The position numbers and the translations under genes are program-made. This document shows positions 9,837 to 18,025 of a stretch of 51,477 nucleotides of DNA, one piece after another. The stretch comes from Sphaerospermopsis aphanizomenoides BCCUSP55 (GTDB taxonomy: Bacteria > Cyanobacteriota > Cyanobacteriia > Cyanobacteriales > Nostocaceae), in the NCBI RefSeq assembly GCF_001586785.1, contig NZ_LUFH02000035.1:1-51477 (forward strand). Reading direction: 5' to 3'. Below the pieces are notes generated by a model that was given only the letters and a program-made list of their open reading frames with translations, searched no databases and was not told the DNA's origin. Position 1 is the first letter of the stretch. Every line of letters starts with the position of its first letter.

Positions 9837-9917
9837 ATAATCGCACTGCAATATTAGTGGAAGCTTGAGACAAGTAAGGTTACAATCGCAAGCAAAGTCT
9901 CACTTTGAAATGAAACT

Positions 9918-10409
9918 ATGAAGACGACGGAAAAATTGGCTGCTGGTTGGCTGCTTACACTCGGATTCATGTTTTTAACAACATCAATATCAGCCGTAAT
10001 TACAAAAAATACTACACTCAAGCCCATCTTGCCAGGTATACCGGATGAAGCATTAGCAAAGGATTTTGTCAATCAAGAGGCGCTCTATCAACTTGATAAT
10101 ACAGCAGCCCAAGGTGTAATGTTTGGTGTTCCTACGGTGCTATTGGGGGGATGGTTAGCACTAGGATTGTATAAGGAAAGCCGACAAAATAAAAAAGCTT
10201 TGATAACACAAAAAAGTGAGTATTTGCAATCACAGTTTTATCAAATGTTACAAACAAATAATGGCAGAATCACATTGTTAGGTTTTGCTATGCAGTCGCA
10301 GTTACCAGCAACAGAAGCCAAACAATATTTAGATCAAAAAGCTAAAGAATTTAATGCAAATTTTCAAGTGAGTGAAGAAGGAGGCGTATCATATCATTTT
10401 GATGTGTAG
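9918..10409 (+). CDS. hypothetical membrane protein
   Basis: This 163-residue protein has two likely membrane segments: residues about 8-30 (AAGWLLTLGFMFLTTSISAVI) and about 67-85 (GVMFGVPTVLLGGWLALGLY). A basic, helical cytoplasmic C-terminal part follows (LQSQFYQMLQTNNGRITLLGFAMQSQLPATEAKQYLDQKAKEFNANFQV). That last region looks like a small winged-helix-like 'learn from oligomer' segment seen in cyanobacterial proteins of unknown role, but I cannot name a family. It sits 30 bases ahead of the DUF423 gene on the same strand, so the two may be co-transcribed. Confidence 0.65.
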   Translation: MKTTEKLAAGWLLTLGFMFLTTSISAVITKNTTLKPILPGIPDEALAKDFVNQEALYQLDNTAAQGVMFGVPTVLLGGWLALGLYKESRQNKKALITQKSEYLQSQFYQMLQTNNGRITLLGFAMQSQLPATEAKQYLDQKAKEFNANFQVSEEGGVSYHFDV

Positions 10410-10439
10410 TTTCACTCTGCTAATTTACGGCTTGGTTTA

Positions 10440-10820
10440 ATGACGCAGATTTTTTTAACTGTAGCCGCTATTTTTGGCGGTTTGTCTGTTGCTGCTGGTG
10501 CTTTTGGCGCTCATGCTTTACGAGAAAAAGTCAGTGAAAGAATGCTAGAAATTTTTGACACTGGCGCTCGCTACCAAATGTACCATGCTCTCGCACTTTT
10601 GTTAGTAGCAATTCTCATCAGTCGTCAGGAAACTCCACCCGCTACACTTTTCATTAGTGGCTGGTTATTTATTATTGGCGTGACGATTTTTTCAGGTAGC
10701 TTGTATGTGATCACCTTAACTGGTATAAAATCTTTGGGAGCGATCGCACCTCTAGGTGGTATCTCATTGATGACTGGTTGGGCTATCTTAGCTTTTGCGG
10801 CTGCAACCATGAAGTTTTGA
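10440..10820 (+). CDS. DUF423 family small membrane protein
   Basis: The protein has 126 residues and four membrane segments. Its opening, IFGGLSVAAGAFGAHALREKVSERMLEIFDTGARYQMYHALALLLVAIL, is the DUF423 hallmark, including the AFGAHAL and YQMYHALALL motifs. The end, GAIAPLGGISLMTGWAILAFAA, also fits. The family is widespread in bacteria, with no settled function. It lies 30 bases after the preceding membrane-protein gene. Confidence 0.88.
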   Translation: MTQIFLTVAAIFGGLSVAAGAFGAHALREKVSERMLEIFDTGARYQMYHALALLLVAILISRQETPPATLFISGWLFIIGVTIFSGSLYVITLTGIKSLGAIAPLGGISLMTGWAILAFAAATMKF

Positions 10821-11108
10821 TATCTAGAAGCTTTCAGTTATCAGTTATCAGTATTCAGCTAAATATATTTTTAAGGCTGAGTTTCCAGGGTAACGGTTTT
10901 CCTATTCCCTATTCCCTGCTATTTCAATAATGGACAATTAACAATGAACAATTGACAATTACCTCTTTGTTGCAGGAATAGGATTGAAAAATCGGATTTT
11001 TTGCTTTTTTCCCCTTCACAGCGGAGGTTTTAAACCTTGAATGCAACAATTATCAATTGATAATTGCATGATTCATATTTACCTTGAATCTTCTTTTACT
11101 AAACCCTC
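10821..11108. promoter_or_regulatory. intergenic region with two palindromes ahead of the osmoprotectant transporter
   Basis: A perfect 20-base palindrome, CAATTATCAATTGATAATTG, occupies 11047-11066, 42 bases before the ATG of the ABC ATPase. A smaller inverted repeat AGGTTT-T-AAACCT lies at 11025-11037. The first half of the gap contains simple repeats (GTTATCA, CCTATTC, ACAATT units). The perfect dyad at this distance is a plausible binding site for a dimeric regulator of the importer, but no regulator gene is adjacent. Confidence 0.5.
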
Positions 11109-11876
11109 ATGTCTCCAACATTAGAAATAGCAGTTGAATTTCGGGATGTCAGTTTTGAAATTAATCAACGTTTATTATTATCTAACTTAAATCTTAGCAT
11201 TGATCAAGGGGAAGCTCTAGTTTTATTAGGTCGTAGTGGTAGCGGTAAAACTACAACTTTAAAATTAATCAATCATTTACTTGTACCCACTCAAGGACAG
11301 GTTTTTGTTCACAGTCGCCCTACAACAAACTGGGATGCTATTAAACTACGGCGACGTATTGGTTACGTTATCCAAGAAACAGGCTTATTTCCTCATTTTA
11401 CAGTTGGTGAAAATGTGGGACTTGTACCATCTTTAGAAAAATGGCCAGTAAATAAAATTCAAACTAGAGTTTATGAAATGTTAGACTTAGTTGGTTTAGA
11501 ACCTAAAAAATTTGCTCAACGTTATCCCCATCAACTATCAGGAGGTCAGCGTCAACGAGTAGGAGTTGCTAGGGCTTTAGCCGCAGACCCACCGATATTA
11601 CTAATGGATGAACCCTTTGGCGCACTTGATCCTATTACTCGTTTAGAATTACAACAACAATTTCAATATTTGCAAAGACAACTAGGTAAAACCGTGGTAT
11701 TTGTCACCCATGATATTCAAGAAGCTTTCTTTTTAGCATCTAGAATTGGCTTAATGTATGAAGGAAATTTAGTAGCTTTAGGAACGAGAAAAGAATTTTT
11801 ACAATCTCAACATCCTGAAGCACAGGCTTTTTTGGCTTGTTTAAATGCCACAAATCATTGGCAACAAAACAATTAA
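11109..11876 (+). CDS. ABC transporter ATP-binding protein, osmoprotectant/quaternary amine type (OpuCA-like)
   Basis: The 255-residue ATPase has Walker A GRSGSGKTT (about 38-46), the Q-loop YVIQETGLFPH, the signature LSGGQRQRVGVARAL, Walker B ILLMDEPFGALD and the switch VTHD. The sequence is closest in style to OpuCA/ProV-like ATPases of glycine-betaine and choline importers, but it stops before the CBS domains that regulate OpuA/OpuCA. The next gene encodes the fused permease and binding protein, so the two genes form a complete importer that energises uptake of a compatible solute. The substrate is inferred from family only. Confidence 0.88.
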   Translation: MSPTLEIAVEFRDVSFEINQRLLLSNLNLSIDQGEALVLLGRSGSGKTTTLKLINHLLVPTQGQVFVHSRPTTNWDAIKLRRRIGYVIQETGLFPHFTVGENVGLVPSLEKWPVNKIQTRVYEMLDLVGLEPKKFAQRYPHQLSGGQRQRVGVARALAADPPILLMDEPFGALDPITRLELQQQFQYLQRQLGKTVVFVTHDIQEAFFLASRIGLMYEGNLVALGTRKEFLQSQHPEAQAFLACLNATNHWQQNN

Positions 11877-11890
11877 AATCAAAAATAATC

Positions 11891-13405
11891 ATGTTTTTAA
11901 TTCAATATTCTTCAGAAATTATTCTTCGCAGTGGAGAACATTTAATATTAGTAGCTATAGCTATGACAGTGGCTATTGCTATTGGCCTTCCTGTCGGTAT
12001 TTTCATCACTCGTCAACCAAAACTTGCACCTCCTATTTTGGGTTTAGCAAATGCTATTCAAACCATCCCTAGTTTAGCCATTTTTGGGTTTTTAATTTCC
12101 GTACCATTTTTAGGTGGAATTGGCAAAACTCCGGCTATAGTTGCTTTAACTCTTTACGCTTTATTACCTATCATTCGTAATACTTATATTGGTATTAATG
12201 GTATCAATCCCGCTATTAAAGAAGCAGGGATAGGAATGGGAATGACCGACAGAGAATTATTATTTAAAGTAGAAATTCCTTTAGCTTTAGGAGTAATTTT
12301 AGCAGGTGTGAGAGTGGCAACTGTAATATCCGTAGGAATTGCCACTATTGCTGCCGCTATTGGTGGTGGTGGTTTGGGAGTATTTATTTTTCGGGGTATT
12401 TCCACAGTTAATAATGAATTGATTTTAGCAGGTGCAATACCCGCAGCTTTCATTGCTTTGGGTGCAGATTTCTGTTTAGGGTTTTTGGAAAAACGACTCA
12501 CTAAACAAACAATCAATAAACCTAGAATTTTAACTTTTATAGGAATTACTACTTTAATTATAGCTGGATTAATAGCATTTAACTTTCAGCAAACACCAGC
12601 TACAATTACTATTGGTTCAAAAAATTTCACAGAACAAGTTATTTTAGGAGAAATTTTAGCACAACAAATTGAATCTCATACCAGATTAAAAGTTGAACGT
12701 CAGTTTAATTTAGGGGGAACATTTATTTGTCATGAAGCAGTGAAAGCGGGAAAAATAGCGGGATATGTAGAATATACAGGTACAGCATTTACCGCAGTTT
12801 TAAAAGAAAAACCAATTACAGAACCTCAAGTTGTCTATGAAAAAACTAAACAAGCATATCAGGATAAATATAAATTAAAAGTCATGCAACCTTTAGGATT
12901 TGAAAATACCTTTGCTATGATTATTCGCGGTGAAGATGCGAAGAAATGGCAAGTCAAAACCCTTTCGGAAATTGCTAAATATACTCCGCAAATGCAAGCA
13001 GGTTTTGGTTATGAATTTTTAGAACGTGCAGACGGTTATCCTGGTTTATCTAAAACTTATGGCTTAAAGTTTGGCAAGATTCAACAGATGGAATTAGGTT
13101 TAATGTATCAAGCTTTAAAAGAAAAACAAGTAGATTTAGTAGCTGCAAATTCTACAGATGGGTTAATTCCCGTTTTGAACCTAGTGATTTTAGAAGATGA
13201 TAAAAAATACTTTCCACCTTATGAAGCTGTACCTATTTTTAATCAAGAAATATTAGATAAATATCCTGATTTAGCAGAAACTATCAATCAATTATCAGGT
13301 AAAATATCTACTAAAGAAATACAGCAAATGAATTATCAAGTTGATAATCAATCTCAACCAGTGGAAGAAGTTGTGCGGGAGTGGTTAAAATCTAAAAAAA
13401 TATGA
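11891..13405 (+). CDS. fused ABC permease and osmoprotectant-binding protein (OpuCB-OpuCC type)
   Basis: I take the ATG at 11891 (504 residues), 14 bases after the ATPase stop, as the start. Upstream codons overlap the ATPase gene and give no conserved sequence. Residues ~1-205 are a six-segment permease with the EAA-type loop KEAGIGMGMTDRELLFKVEIPLA that docks the ATPase. After another membrane segment (about 215-233), residues ~237-500 form an OpuAC-type binding domain beginning ITIGSKNFTEQVILGEILAQ, with FNLGGTFICHEAV, YVEYTGTAF and DLVAANSTDGLIP. The binding domain is therefore tethered on the outer face. Such fusions are known for choline/betaine-type importers in several bacteria. Confidence 0.88.
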   Translation: MFLIQYSSEIILRSGEHLILVAIAMTVAIAIGLPVGIFITRQPKLAPPILGLANAIQTIPSLAIFGFLISVPFLGGIGKTPAIVALTLYALLPIIRNTYIGINGINPAIKEAGIGMGMTDRELLFKVEIPLALGVILAGVRVATVISVGIATIAAAIGGGGLGVFIFRGISTVNNELILAGAIPAAFIALGADFCLGFLEKRLTKQTINKPRILTFIGITTLIIAGLIAFNFQQTPATITIGSKNFTEQVILGEILAQQIESHTRLKVERQFNLGGTFICHEAVKAGKIAGYVEYTGTAFTAVLKEKPITEPQVVYEKTKQAYQDKYKLKVMQPLGFENTFAMIIRGEDAKKWQVKTLSEIAKYTPQMQAGFGYEFLERADGYPGLSKTYGLKFGKIQQMELGLMYQALKEKQVDLVAANSTDGLIPVLNLVILEDDKKYFPPYEAVPIFNQEILDKYPDLAETINQLSGKISTKEIQQMNYQVDNQSQPVEEVVREWLKSKKI

Positions 13406-13452
13406 TTTTATTATGTTTTTCACGCTTATATTATGTTGTTACGAGTTCATAG

Positions 13453-13575
13453 AAAAATACCCTCTTTTTTGACATTATAATTAAAGAAATGGACAAGAGA
13501 GGAATTTGTATTAATTATGGTGTTGAAGATTTTAAGGATGATATCAGAACATTGAAAGAACTAGGTGAATTATGA
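13453..13575 (+). pseudogene. C-terminal remnant of a UPF0175-type antitoxin
   Basis: An open frame from 13453, right after an in-frame stop, to the TGA at 13575 ends in GICINYGVEDFKDDIRTLKELGEL. This resembles the C-terminus of UPF0175 antitoxins ('NYDVEDFEEDLKTLKE'). The N-terminal two thirds of the family are missing. An internal ATG (13489) could give only a 28-residue peptide. Its stop overlaps the start of the following PIN remnant as ATGA, the usual toxin-antitoxin arrangement, so this reads as the relic of a UPF0175/PIN module. The family assignment is by eye. Confidence 0.55.
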
Positions 13576-13628
13576 TTGTTGTCAGCCATACTTCACCCAT
13601 AACTAATCTAAGTAGTCGTGCAAAATAA
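13572..13628 (+). pseudogene. N-terminal remnant of a DUF3368/PIN toxin
   Basis: The 18-codon frame reads MIVVSHTSPITNLSSRAK before a stop. Intact DUF3368-type PIN toxins begin 'MIVVSDTSPITNLAAIG', so this is the first strand of the domain with the first catalytic Asp changed to His, cut off after about 14 residues. It overlaps the antitoxin remnant by four bases (ATGA). The module is dead by truncation and by loss of the metal ligand. Confidence 0.6.
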
Positions 13629-13735
13629 ATTTTATATTTGGGAGAGGGAACAGGGAACAGATAAGAAATACAGAGATTTTTGTTTGTTCTAAAAATGTTA
13701 AATTAATTTTGCTCATGTACTTAGCATCAGAGAAT
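13629..13735. other. gap with no gene recognised
   Basis: The rest of the 330-base gap after the osmoprotectant importer contains an AG-rich simple stretch (GGGAGAGGGAACAGGGAACAG) near 13640-13660 and AT-rich sequence. I see no gene here. Confidence 0.5.
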
Positions 13736-14230
13736 TTACCATCCCCATGTTCCTGGTTCACCTTTAAATGGACCAACAATATCAGACGTTATCCATCCTC
13801 CATAAAAACCGCCAGCTTGAGGTTTAACTAACTCATCATTGACATAACAAGCATCCATTAAACTAGGATAAAGACTAAAGTATTCTTGAATGTTTATAAA
13901 ATTAGGAGTAGGTTGGATATACCGCCAAGCAGCATTATTTATATATTTATCTCCTACAGAAATATCATAATATTCAGATACACCTTTCCATTCACAGATA
14001 CTTTTTCTGGATGTGGCTATTAAATATTCGGTTTTAATGTCGTCAGCAGGAATGTAATAACTGGGAGGATGACTGGTTTCTAAGACTCTTTTTGCTTTCG
14101 TTGTTTCTGCTAAAACAATACCATTGAAAATTACTTTGATATGTTTGTCGGTGTCCTGTAAAATTGCTGGACGGGGATAGTCCCACACTGATTCTTGTCC
14201 TGGTTGTGGAGGTATGGGTTGTGGTTTCAT
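13736..14230 (-). CDS. DUF427 domain protein
   Basis: The 164-residue soluble protein matches the DUF427 pattern. It has a beta-rich core with IKVIFNGIVLAETTKAKRVLETSHPPSYYIPADDI, the conserved CEWKG (about 86-90) and YYDISVGDKYINNAAWRYIQPTPNF. Near the end are the family's FYGGWITSDIVGPFKGEPGTWGW residues. The function of the family is unknown. It is a single gene transcribed toward the osmoprotectant operon. Confidence 0.88.
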   Translation of the reverse strand: MKPQPIPPQPGQESVWDYPRPAILQDTDKHIKVIFNGIVLAETTKAKRVLETSHPPSYYIPADDIKTEYLIATSRKSICEWKGVSEYYDISVGDKYINNAAWRYIQPTPNFINIQEYFSLYPSLMDACYVNDELVKPQAGGFYGGWITSDIVGPFKGEPGTWGW

Positions 14231-14407
14231 GGTTTGTAATTTAGTGTGATTAAATGTCTTGTGCTATGTGTAAGGAGTCAGGAGTTAGGATAAAAATAAA
14301 TATTCTTTGTCTTTATTACCTATTACCCCTGTTCCCTATTACCTACTAGTTGAAAGTAGAGTAGAAATTTAGCGATCGCATGATACAGCCAAAGGAAATG
14401 ATTGAGT

Positions 14408-15964
14408 TTAAGACTTTTCTAACACAATCTTTGAATCATTGGAGGAAGCTGTAGTTACCATTCCTGAATATTCCCCGTTGTAGTTAGTAAATTCAGCCGG
14501 TGATCTGCGAATATTAGATAGACGAACTTGCCAATCAGAAACTTCCGCATAGGTCAGGTGATGAGTATTGGAAGTTGTAGTCCATACTCCCCATAAACAG
14601 GCATCTTCAAATTGTAACAATCCTGCTTTGCGTAAATTAAAGGCTTGAGGAGTTCCTGGTAAAGGAATAATACTATAGCAAGAAGTCTGAAATTCTAGCT
14701 GAGGGTTAATTTCCACTAGTTCATCTACCAGGTCTGTAATTGCTTCTTCCAGACGTAATAAGTCATCATGATCATCATCAGGTAGACCGATAATGATGCC
14801 ATAGGTAACAACAGGTACACCAGTGCTAACGACAGATTTCATCAATGTACAATGCTCTTGCCACGGTAGCAACTTCTTGTAGGCTTCTCTGCCAAAAACG
14901 GGACGTTCTGCGGGGATATAAGCCAAAGGACAACCGACTTTACCATCCCAACCAAACAAAGCTTGAATTAGTTCTTCATCAGGTCTAAGATCGGTGCTTT
15001 CGTAGTTACGCCCACTTCCCAAGGTTGTTTTCCTCAGTTCTAAACCGTTCGGCCACATCAGAGATACACCTATCTCCCGCGCACCATTGGTAATATCTAT
15101 AATCTCTTGTCGTCCTTCAGGAAACAGTCCACGGGCGAGGAATTGATCAGAACCGATATTGATAGCCAGCGCCCCCGCTTCTTTCTGGATAGCCAACCAT
15201 TTCAGGGCGGTTTCTGGGGACATTCTGCGATAGCCTGTACCGTAGGTAGGAGTCATGCAAAAATCACAGGTGCGATCGCAACCAATATCCGCCACCAGTG
15301 AACCCACAGGTGCTTTTCCTTGGACATTGGGAAGCATCCCTAAACATTCCCTTGCTACTTCCACCGAAGGTAACGCCCACTCCTCTGGACTTTTGGCTTT
15401 AGTCTTTCTGGGATATTGTTTACCGTCGGCAAAAATCACCCCTGTCAGTTCTTCTCGTGGCGTTCTTCCCAATACATAATCAAAAAGCGCCCAATTTGCT
15501 GCCCCAGATTTATCTTGAACAACTGCTGTTGCACCCGCTTTTAAGTAGTGATGGGGTTCAGCCAAAGCATCAGAACCACCAACAACAATGGGGCGATTTC
15601 CTTTAGCCAAATGTTCAATTACCATACAGGTAACTTGACGATCTTGAGAGAAATTTACTGTCACACCCCAAGCATCAAAAGCTTCAGGATCAAGGGCGGA
15701 AATTTGGCCTCCCACATAGGTTTTCCGCAAGGTCATCCCTTTCCAGAACACCTCACCAAATTCTTCACTATAATTATCATCTCTGAGGTTAACCAATTGG
15801 GCATCAAATCCCCCTGCTTGCAAGTCAGGAATCAAAACTTGTTTACTGATTAAGGAACGATGTCTATATAAAGATGTCCAATTTTTTCCTTCTGCATCGT
15901 ATAGTCCAGTAGCAGGAACTTCAATTAGTCCAATTGTTGGCCTTTTGTTGGATGTTAAGGTCAT
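14408..15964 (-). CDS. radical SAM protein with B12-binding-like N-terminal domain, function unknown
   Basis: The 518-residue protein has a Rossmann-like N-terminal half (about 10-170; VVGGSDALAEPHHYLKAGATAVV resembles the end of a cobalamin-binding domain but lacks DxHxxG). A radical SAM core follows, with the 4Fe-4S motif C229-x3-C233-x2-C236 in DIGCDRTCDFC. Downstream motifs (MSPETALKWLAIQKEAGALAINIGSDQF; VVTYGIIIGLPDDDHDDLLRLEEAI) are typical of B12-associated radical SAM enzymes, and CYSIIPLPGTP fits the end of the barrel. Methyl transfer, ring closure and C-C bond formation are all possible chemistries; the sequence does not decide. It is a lone gene with no biosynthetic cluster beside it. 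Confidence 0.8.
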   Translation of the reverse strand: MTLTSNKRPTIGLIEVPATGLYDAEGKNWTSLYRHRSLISKQVLIPDLQAGGFDAQLVNLRDDNYSEEFGEVFWKGMTLRKTYVGGQISALDPEAFDAWGVTVNFSQDRQVTCMVIEHLAKGNRPIVVGGSDALAEPHHYLKAGATAVVQDKSGAANWALFDYVLGRTPREELTGVIFADGKQYPRKTKAKSPEEWALPSVEVARECLGMLPNVQGKAPVGSLVADIGCDRTCDFCMTPTYGTGYRRMSPETALKWLAIQKEAGALAINIGSDQFLARGLFPEGRQEIIDITNGAREIGVSLMWPNGLELRKTTLGSGRNYESTDLRPDEELIQALFGWDGKVGCPLAYIPAERPVFGREAYKKLLPWQEHCTLMKSVVSTGVPVVTYGIIIGLPDDDHDDLLRLEEAITDLVDELVEINPQLEFQTSCYSIIPLPGTPQAFNLRKAGLLQFEDACLWGVWTTTSNTHHLTYAEVSDWQVRLSNIRRSPAEFTNYNGEYSGMVTTASSNDSKIVLEKS

Positions 15965-16164
15965 AATAATTCTCTGTTAATCCTTGATATTTTGGATCAT
16001 TAAATAACGAGTGTCACGACACTATTACCAATCATTTCCAGCAGTAATTTCTTGGTTTCTCATCGCAGGGAGGAGATAGTTACCAATTGATTATTATCCA
16101 GATTTTAGTGAGAGGGAATTTTGTTTCATAGTTAATAGATGTTATGATTCGAGCGAGCTTGTAA

Positions 16165-17817
16165 TTAAAATGTCAAAGAAGTTCTAATGATTCCTATCCA
16201 AACTGGATCATTTGCTGCGTTATGTTCTGGGTTTGTAATCATTAAAAATCCAGGAGTAATAGAAATTCTCTCAGTCAATGGGTAGTGATAAGATAATTCA
16301 AAATGTAAAGAAGTATCTTGGTCACGTCGTTGTACAATATCATTATTTGTTACTTTGGGAGGCATCCCAAAAACAAAACTTAATTGACTGCCTAATTTGC
16401 CCAAATCTGTTAATGATGCGGTAATTGCCCAACTCCAAATATCGGCATTAGCACCAGAAAAGCCATTGATCCCACTAATGCTAGGTGAACCCTCAGCTTG
16501 AGCTTTAAAGTAGCTAGTCCAACCACCCAAAACTAATTGGTCACTAAGTTTGTAGGTGAATTGTAAACCAAAAGCATTAGAGGAAGTTGGAGTATTTGCA
16601 CCAAAAGGTAATTTAGCAAATTCACTACCCTTACTACCTGTGACATCAATAGTTTGTGCAGGTGCAGGAGCATAATAGTGACCGTAGGTAAAAGCAATAC
16701 CAATTTTATCTGATGGAGTATAGGTTATTTGAGTCAAAGCAGTATATTGACCACTAAATAGTCCTTCATTAGTATTGTTAGCAGAACTACTTAAATAACT
16801 AATACCTGCGGCTATTTTATCGGTGAATTGATAATAAGCTATAGCACCTCCACCAAAAGCAAAGGAGTAGATAGGGCTTTCTGCACCAAAGTTAGAAAAT
16901 GAGTTGACAGGGTTAAGTGCGGGAAAAATACGAGTGGGAAAATCTGCCACAGGTGCAATAGCAAATATGCCATTTTTACCGATGGGAAATTCATAAAATA
17001 GCGTCCCTAATCTGACATTATTATCTGTGTTGGTTGCACCTATTAAAAGAGTCATATCTGTGCCAGTTACAGCACTCCCCACATTATTTACATTCCCTGC
17101 TACTAGTTGAGTTCGCAATCTATCTTTGCCTGTAAAACTGGTATCTAAGGTTAAAGATGCCCTGGCGGAGAAAGTGGGATTTGCAGTTAATTTATCTGTG
17201 GAATTATTACCAGGTAAAACTGCTTTTTTATTACCAAATGCACCAATTAAGTTAAAAGTTGCCCCTCCTTTTAAAACTGTAGTCGTGCTAAACTGATGTT
17301 CTTGAATTAAGGCAGTTTTAGTTTCTAAGTTGTCTACTCTTGTGGAAAGAGTTTGTAGTTCTTGAGCAAATTCTTGTTGTAATTTTTGAAACGTTGCCAA
17401 ATCATCTTGAGTAGCGAATTTATTATCAATCAAGCTATCAAATGAACGTGATAATTTCTGTAAACACCTATTTAAATAATCTGCAAATTCATAACGGGTG
17501 ATCGCCCGATTCCCTTGGAAATTACCTTGCTCGTCGGCATTAATACATTGATACTTGGCGACTAAATTACGTAATGCTTCATAAGCCCAATCATTAGGCT
17601 CAACATCTTTTAATTGATTAACATTAACAATTTCATCTAAATCAGGAGGAGCATTACTATATAATTCTTCCTGGGGTGTTAATTGTTTATTCTGGGCTGT
17701 AATTTCTGCTGTTGTCAATTGTGAATCAGCCGTTTCTGCGATAACTGGTAATGAGGTGATTAAATTACCACTAATAATTATTGAGCCAAGAGTAAAAGGT
17801 ATATAAAAATTATGCAT
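16165..17817 (-). CDS. SLH-domain outer-membrane porin (OprB family, iron-uptake-porin type)
   Basis: The 550-residue protein has a signal peptide (about 1-27, cleavage near VIAETA). An SLH domain follows (about 70-120; DVEPNDWAYEALRNLVAKYQCI...RAITRYEFADYLNRCLQKL), which in cyanobacteria ties porins to pyruvylated cell-wall polymer. A coiled coil (about 130-170) precedes a beta-barrel of about 370 residues rich in alternating aromatic and glycine strands. It ends in Phe, as outer-membrane proteins do. The architecture is that of the SomA/iron-uptake-porin family; whether iron or general solutes pass is not shown by sequence. Confidence 0.88.
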   Translation of the reverse strand: MHNFYIPFTLGSIIISGNLITSLPVIAETADSQLTTAEITAQNKQLTPQEELYSNAPPDLDEIVNVNQLKDVEPNDWAYEALRNLVAKYQCINADEQGNFQGNRAITRYEFADYLNRCLQKLSRSFDSLIDNKFATQDDLATFQKLQQEFAQELQTLSTRVDNLETKTALIQEHQFSTTTVLKGGATFNLIGAFGNKKAVLPGNNSTDKLTANPTFSARASLTLDTSFTGKDRLRTQLVAGNVNNVGSAVTGTDMTLLIGATNTDNNVRLGTLFYEFPIGKNGIFAIAPVADFPTRIFPALNPVNSFSNFGAESPIYSFAFGGGAIAYYQFTDKIAAGISYLSSSANNTNEGLFSGQYTALTQITYTPSDKIGIAFTYGHYYAPAPAQTIDVTGSKGSEFAKLPFGANTPTSSNAFGLQFTYKLSDQLVLGGWTSYFKAQAEGSPSISGINGFSGANADIWSWAITASLTDLGKLGSQLSFVFGMPPKVTNNDIVQRRDQDTSLHFELSYHYPLTERISITPGFLMITNPEHNAANDPVWIGIIRTSLTF

Positions 17818-17983
17818 ATTTTCCCTGGTTTGAAAATCACGATATGGTCTAAAAATTTTTTAATCAAACGTAATTATTCAGGAGATAGAATACTCCAAGT
17901 CAGGAGAATGAAGGCTTTTTTAGTCAACTTTGATGATTTGGATAAAATCTCACTTCTGGACTATTCTTCATTTCATAAGCATT

Positions 17984-18009
17984 CTGACTCCTGACTCCTG
18001 ACTCCTGAA
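17984..18009. repeat. TGACTCC heptamer array
   Basis: Three to four copies of TGACTCC lie between the porin and PstS-like genes and share their unit with the array at 5442-5498. Confidence 0.75.
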
Positions 18010-18025
18010 TTCTTACAATCAAACA

